Shown here in pieces: positions 61,786 through 64,000 of a stretch of DNA of 64,000 nt. Each line of letters opens with the position of its first letter. Position 1 is the stretch's first letter. Source of the stretch: Lentisphaerota bacterium (GTDB lineage: Bacteria > Verrucomicrobiota > Lentisphaeria > Victivallales > Victivallaceae). The stretch is from NCBI GenBank assembly GCA_015061625.1, contig SUWG01000005.1:62001-126000 (forward strand), in the 5' to 3' direction. The position numbers were made by a program, and so were the translations under genes. The notes under the pieces are model-generated. The model saw nothing but the letters and a program-made list of their open reading frames with translations. It searched no databases and had not been told where the DNA came from.

Positions 61786-63090
61786 ATGGAAAAACTTGTT
61801 GAAAAATTGAAAAGCAGGCGGAAACTTTCCGTGCGGGAGGTGCGCGAGTTGATCCGCAACCGGGATAAGTGGCCCGAAGATCTCTCCGCTCTGCTCGCCC
61901 GCCGGGCTCTGGAAATGGGCGAAAATTTCTACGCTTATGATATCGCCGAAAATATTCCCGAAAATGACCCGCAAAGCGTTGTGCAGAAACTGCATATCAT
62001 GGCTCTCGCTCTCGCCCGTTCCGGTTCGCTGGAACGCGCTTCGGAATTGCTGAAAAAACTCCCCGATTCCGACAGCACCGAGATCGTCGGCCTCAAATCA
62101 CGCATCCTTAAAGATATGGCGGTAAATACGGTCGATGAAGAGAAAAAACGGGAACTTTTCAAGCGATCCGCCGAATTGAGTTTATCCATATTCAAGCAGA
62201 AAAATCAATACTACAACGGGATCAATGCCGCCAGTTGTCTCTTTATGGCCGGAGAAAAAAACGCCGCGGAAAAACTTATCAGGGAAGAAGTCCTGCCGCT
62301 TTGCCAGGCCGTCGAAAACCCCGGCTTGTGGGAAGAGGCCACGCTCGGTGAGTGCTTTCTGCTCCTCAACGATTACGAAGTCGCCGCCACTCATTACGGT
62401 ACCGCCGCCAATATCGCTCTGCAATCCGGACAACTCGGCAATTTCGCTTCCACTTTGAAGCAATTTTATATGCTCGCCGCCAACTTCCCGGAAAACTCCA
62501 TTCAACTCGTCATCGAAAAAATGCACCTGCCGGGCATCGGTATCTTTTCCGGTCACATGATCGACCGGCCGGGGCGCAAAATTCCCCGCTTCCCCGCTTA
62601 CGCCGAAGAACAGGTCAGAAGTGAACTGGCGGAGATCATCCGTAAACGCAACATCCGCATCGCATTCTGCTCCTGCGCCTGCGGCGGGGATATCCTCTTT
62701 CTCGAAGAAGTCCTCAAAGCCGGCGGCGAATGTTTCATCGTGCCGCCGCTGCCCATGGAGGCCACCATTTCCGGCAGTGTCGATATCATCCCCGGAGCCA
62801 ACTGGAAAGAACGCCTTTTCAATATTTTCAAAAATGACAACGTCTTTGTCTTTGAACCGGAATGTGACGAGATCGGTGTCGATGATGATGCCATCGTTTA
62901 CGATTTCACCAACCGTTATATCCTCGGTATCGCCGTTTTCCGGTCGCAGACTCTGCACTTCCCGCTTTTCGGCGTGACCGTGTGGAATGGCGAAAAATCC
63001 GGGCTTACCGGCGGCACCGATTCCGCTATCGCCCATTGGCAGCAAAAGAATATTCCACTGGATATCGTTACCCCGGAGATAAAAAAATGA
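61786..63090 (+). CDS. TPR plus SLOG-like Rossmann-domain protein
   Basis: 434 residues. Residues 1-245 are helical TPR-like repeats (HYGTAANIALQSGQLGNFAST). Residues 250-434 form an alpha/beta domain with GIGIFSGHMIDRPGR, CSCACGGDILFLEEVLKAGG and FTNRYILGIAVFRSQTL...VWNGEKSGLTGGT. I recall FSGHMIDxPGR...ACGxDILFxE in long proteins that carry a class III cyclase or a TPR/TRAFs-binding region, where it resembles the SLOG/LOG nucleotide-binding fold. Here it is separate from the cyclase gene, which it overlaps by four bases (ATGA), so the two probably act as a pair. Confidence 0.75.
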   Translation: MEKLVEKLKSRRKLSVREVRELIRNRDKWPEDLSALLARRALEMGENFYAYDIAENIPENDPQSVVQKLHIMALALARSGSLERASELLKKLPDSDSTEIVGLKSRILKDMAVNTVDEEKKRELFKRSAELSLSIFKQKNQYYNGINAASCLFMAGEKNAAEKLIREEVLPLCQAVENPGLWEEATLGECFLLLNDYEVAATHYGTAANIALQSGQLGNFASTLKQFYMLAANFPENSIQLVIEKMHLPGIGIFSGHMIDRPGRKIPRFPAYAEEQVRSELAEIIRKRNIRIAFCSCACGGDILFLEEVLKAGGECFIVPPLPMEATISGSVDIIPGANWKERLFNIFKNDNVFVFEPECDEIGVDDDAIVYDFTNRYILGIAVFRSQTLHFPLFGVTVWNGEKSGLTGGTDSAIAHWQQKNIPLDIVTPEIKK

Positions 63091-63650
63091 CCAGACGATC
63101 AATTAAAGCTCTGCTCTTTTCCGATGTCAAAAGTTTCAGTAAACTTTCGGAAAAAGAGTGTATCAATTTCTGCCGTATTTTTCATTCCGGTATTCAGAGT
63201 GATGTCCTTGCCGCTTACGATGACCGCATCGTGCTGAAAAATACCTGGGGCGATGCCCTGCACGTCGTGATGGATGATGTCGTTACCGCCGGAAAACTCG
63301 CCCTCGATCTGCGGGATTGGATGGCCGGATTCAACTGGCAGAATGCCGGAATATCTTCCACTCCGGAAATACGCATCGGCCTGCACGCCGGAGTCGTTTC
63401 CCACGTCGCCGACCCCATTACCGGAAAATTCAACTACATCGGGCGCAATACTTCCAAAGCCGCCCGTATCGAACCGATCACCTTTGAAGGGCAGGTATTC
63501 GTCAGTCAGGCTTTCGCCGCTTTGCTCTCCGCACAGGGGTCAGATGAACTTACCTGCGAATATGTGGGAGTCAGAGAACTGCCGAAAAATTCCGGCAGTA
63601 TAAGCGTGTATCTGCTTCAACGTAAATCTGCCAGAGACCGCTACCGCTGA
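63087..63650 (+). CDS. Class III nucleotidyl cyclase, catalytic domain
   Basis: 187 residues, a single cyclase domain. Metal Asp13 is in FSDVKSF and Asp56 in NTWGDAL; RIGLHAGVV and NYIGRNTSKAARIEP (115-130) follow. The two canonical purine-specifying positions are both Asn here (Asn52 for Lys, Asn116 for Asp), and the transition-state Asn is Ser123 while Arg127 is kept. So the NTP it uses is uncertain. The ATG overlaps the TPR/SLOG-like stop by four bases, with CCGGAG just upstream. Confidence 0.85.
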   Translation: MTRRSIKALLFSDVKSFSKLSEKECINFCRIFHSGIQSDVLAAYDDRIVLKNTWGDALHVVMDDVVTAGKLALDLRDWMAGFNWQNAGISSTPEIRIGLHAGVVSHVADPITGKFNYIGRNTSKAARIEPITFEGQVFVSQAFAALLSAQGSDELTCEYVGVRELPKNSGSISVYLLQRKSARDRYR

Positions 63651-63653
63651 CGG

Positions 63654-64000
63654 CGGCGGCTCGCGGGCAATTTCTTGTCAAGTCATCGGACACCGGCCCG
63701 GTCGGGTACATAGTACACCTTGTCCGCCGGAGCCTTGGCAAAGGCGGATCCCTCGCCGTTGCCTTGACTTGACGTCGACATTGCCTCACGATCCATCCGC
63801 CGGTTTCCGGCGGCGGCTCGCGGGCTTTTTTCTTGTCAAGTCATCGGACCCCGGCTCGGTCGAGTACATAGTACACCTTGTCCGCCGTTTCCTTGCTCTC
63901 CGTTACTCCGGCGGCGGCTCGCGGGCAATTTCTTGTCAAGTCATCGGACACCGGCTCGGTCGAGTACATAGTACACTCCCTCGCCGTTGCCTTGACTTGA
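63654..64000. repeat. Tandem repeats of the GTACATAGTAC family at the right edge
   Basis: Three units start CGGCGGCTCGCGGGC at 63654, 63811 and 63912, each with TTTCTTGTCAAGTCATCGGA and GGTCGRGTACATAGTACAC. The first two are 157 and 101 bp long; the third may run past the window. It forms the right border of the island; no gene seen. Confidence 0.85.

Noticed and set aside
63654-64000. Possible CRISPR array or phage end at the right edge
   Set aside because: Three units of unequal length with shared interior belong to the dispersed GTACATAGTAC family.

Overview
The window looks like chromosomal DNA of a Lentisphaerota-type (Victivallis-like, PVC superphylum) bacterium. The grounds are two prepilin-like proteins with the FTLIELLV N-terminus and an H-x9-G/DG tail, several glycoside-hydrolase genes sitting between regulators and secreted proteins of unknown family, and tandem AAA-ATPase/nuclease paralogues. 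The organism call is an inference from gene content; no marker rRNA is present. Two tRNAs (Glu-CTC, Arg-CCT) are present.

Layout. 1-12.2 kb: end of an envelope gene, a GH-like enzyme, then minus-strand housekeeping genes (rnr with a phosphate-binding-like protein; gltX, cstA, an LptF/G permease, tatD, a membrane protein and hisC as tightly packed genes). 12.3-13.4 kb: tRNA-Glu followed by three partial copies of its 3' end and hairpins whose paired bases change together. 13.4-17.3 kb: aldo-keto reductase, SDR and DHDPS/NAL-family aldolase, then a pair of ATC-hydrolase-like proteins. 17.4-27.2 kb: AraC and GntR/LacI-type regulators, a prepilin-like protein and a carbohydrate-degradation run (unknown secreted GH-like protein, GH78, a gene remnant, GH63/trehalase-like) and a VOC protein. 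27.2-37.2 kb: duplicated-domain secreted protein, PP2C-type phosphatase, carB, hisB, folD, then rseP-ispG on the other strand. 37.3-45.4 kb: tRNA-Arg, NAD-glutamate dehydrogenase, ferredoxin, GT-C glycosyltransferase, nrdG and an nrdD fused to a redoxin. 45.4-47.3 kb: an array of structured repeats, helically phased 10-bp repeats and a second prepilin-like gene. 47.3-51 kb: two tandem AAA/PD-(D/E)XK proteins and a lipocalin.

The most unusual part is 51.44-63.65 kb, a ten-gene same-strand run: ECF-type sigma factor, soluble zinc-finger anti-sigma-like protein, GAF protein, a cytosolic subtilisin-Zn ribbon-HD phosphohydrolase fusion, two paralogous 69-residue leader plus Zn-knuckle proteins, an ABC exporter, a TIR-transmembrane-TPR protein of 1424 residues, a TPR plus SLOG-like protein, and a class III nucleotidyl cyclase whose purine-specifying positions and transition-state Asn are replaced. 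It combines parts of a RiPP-like peptide export locus with parts of a cyclic-nucleotide/TIR signalling or defence system. I do not recognise this combination, and I propose it as the undescribed system of the window.

A second theme is abundant intergenic repeats with paired-base covariation: a ~285-bp element directly upstream of three minus-strand genes, a related GTACATAGTAC-core family, three-hairpin units at 45.6-46.1 kb, and CTCCGT/CCGGGT hairpin units at 42.5 and 54.9 kb. The sigma-TIR-cyclase island is bordered on both sides by these repeats.
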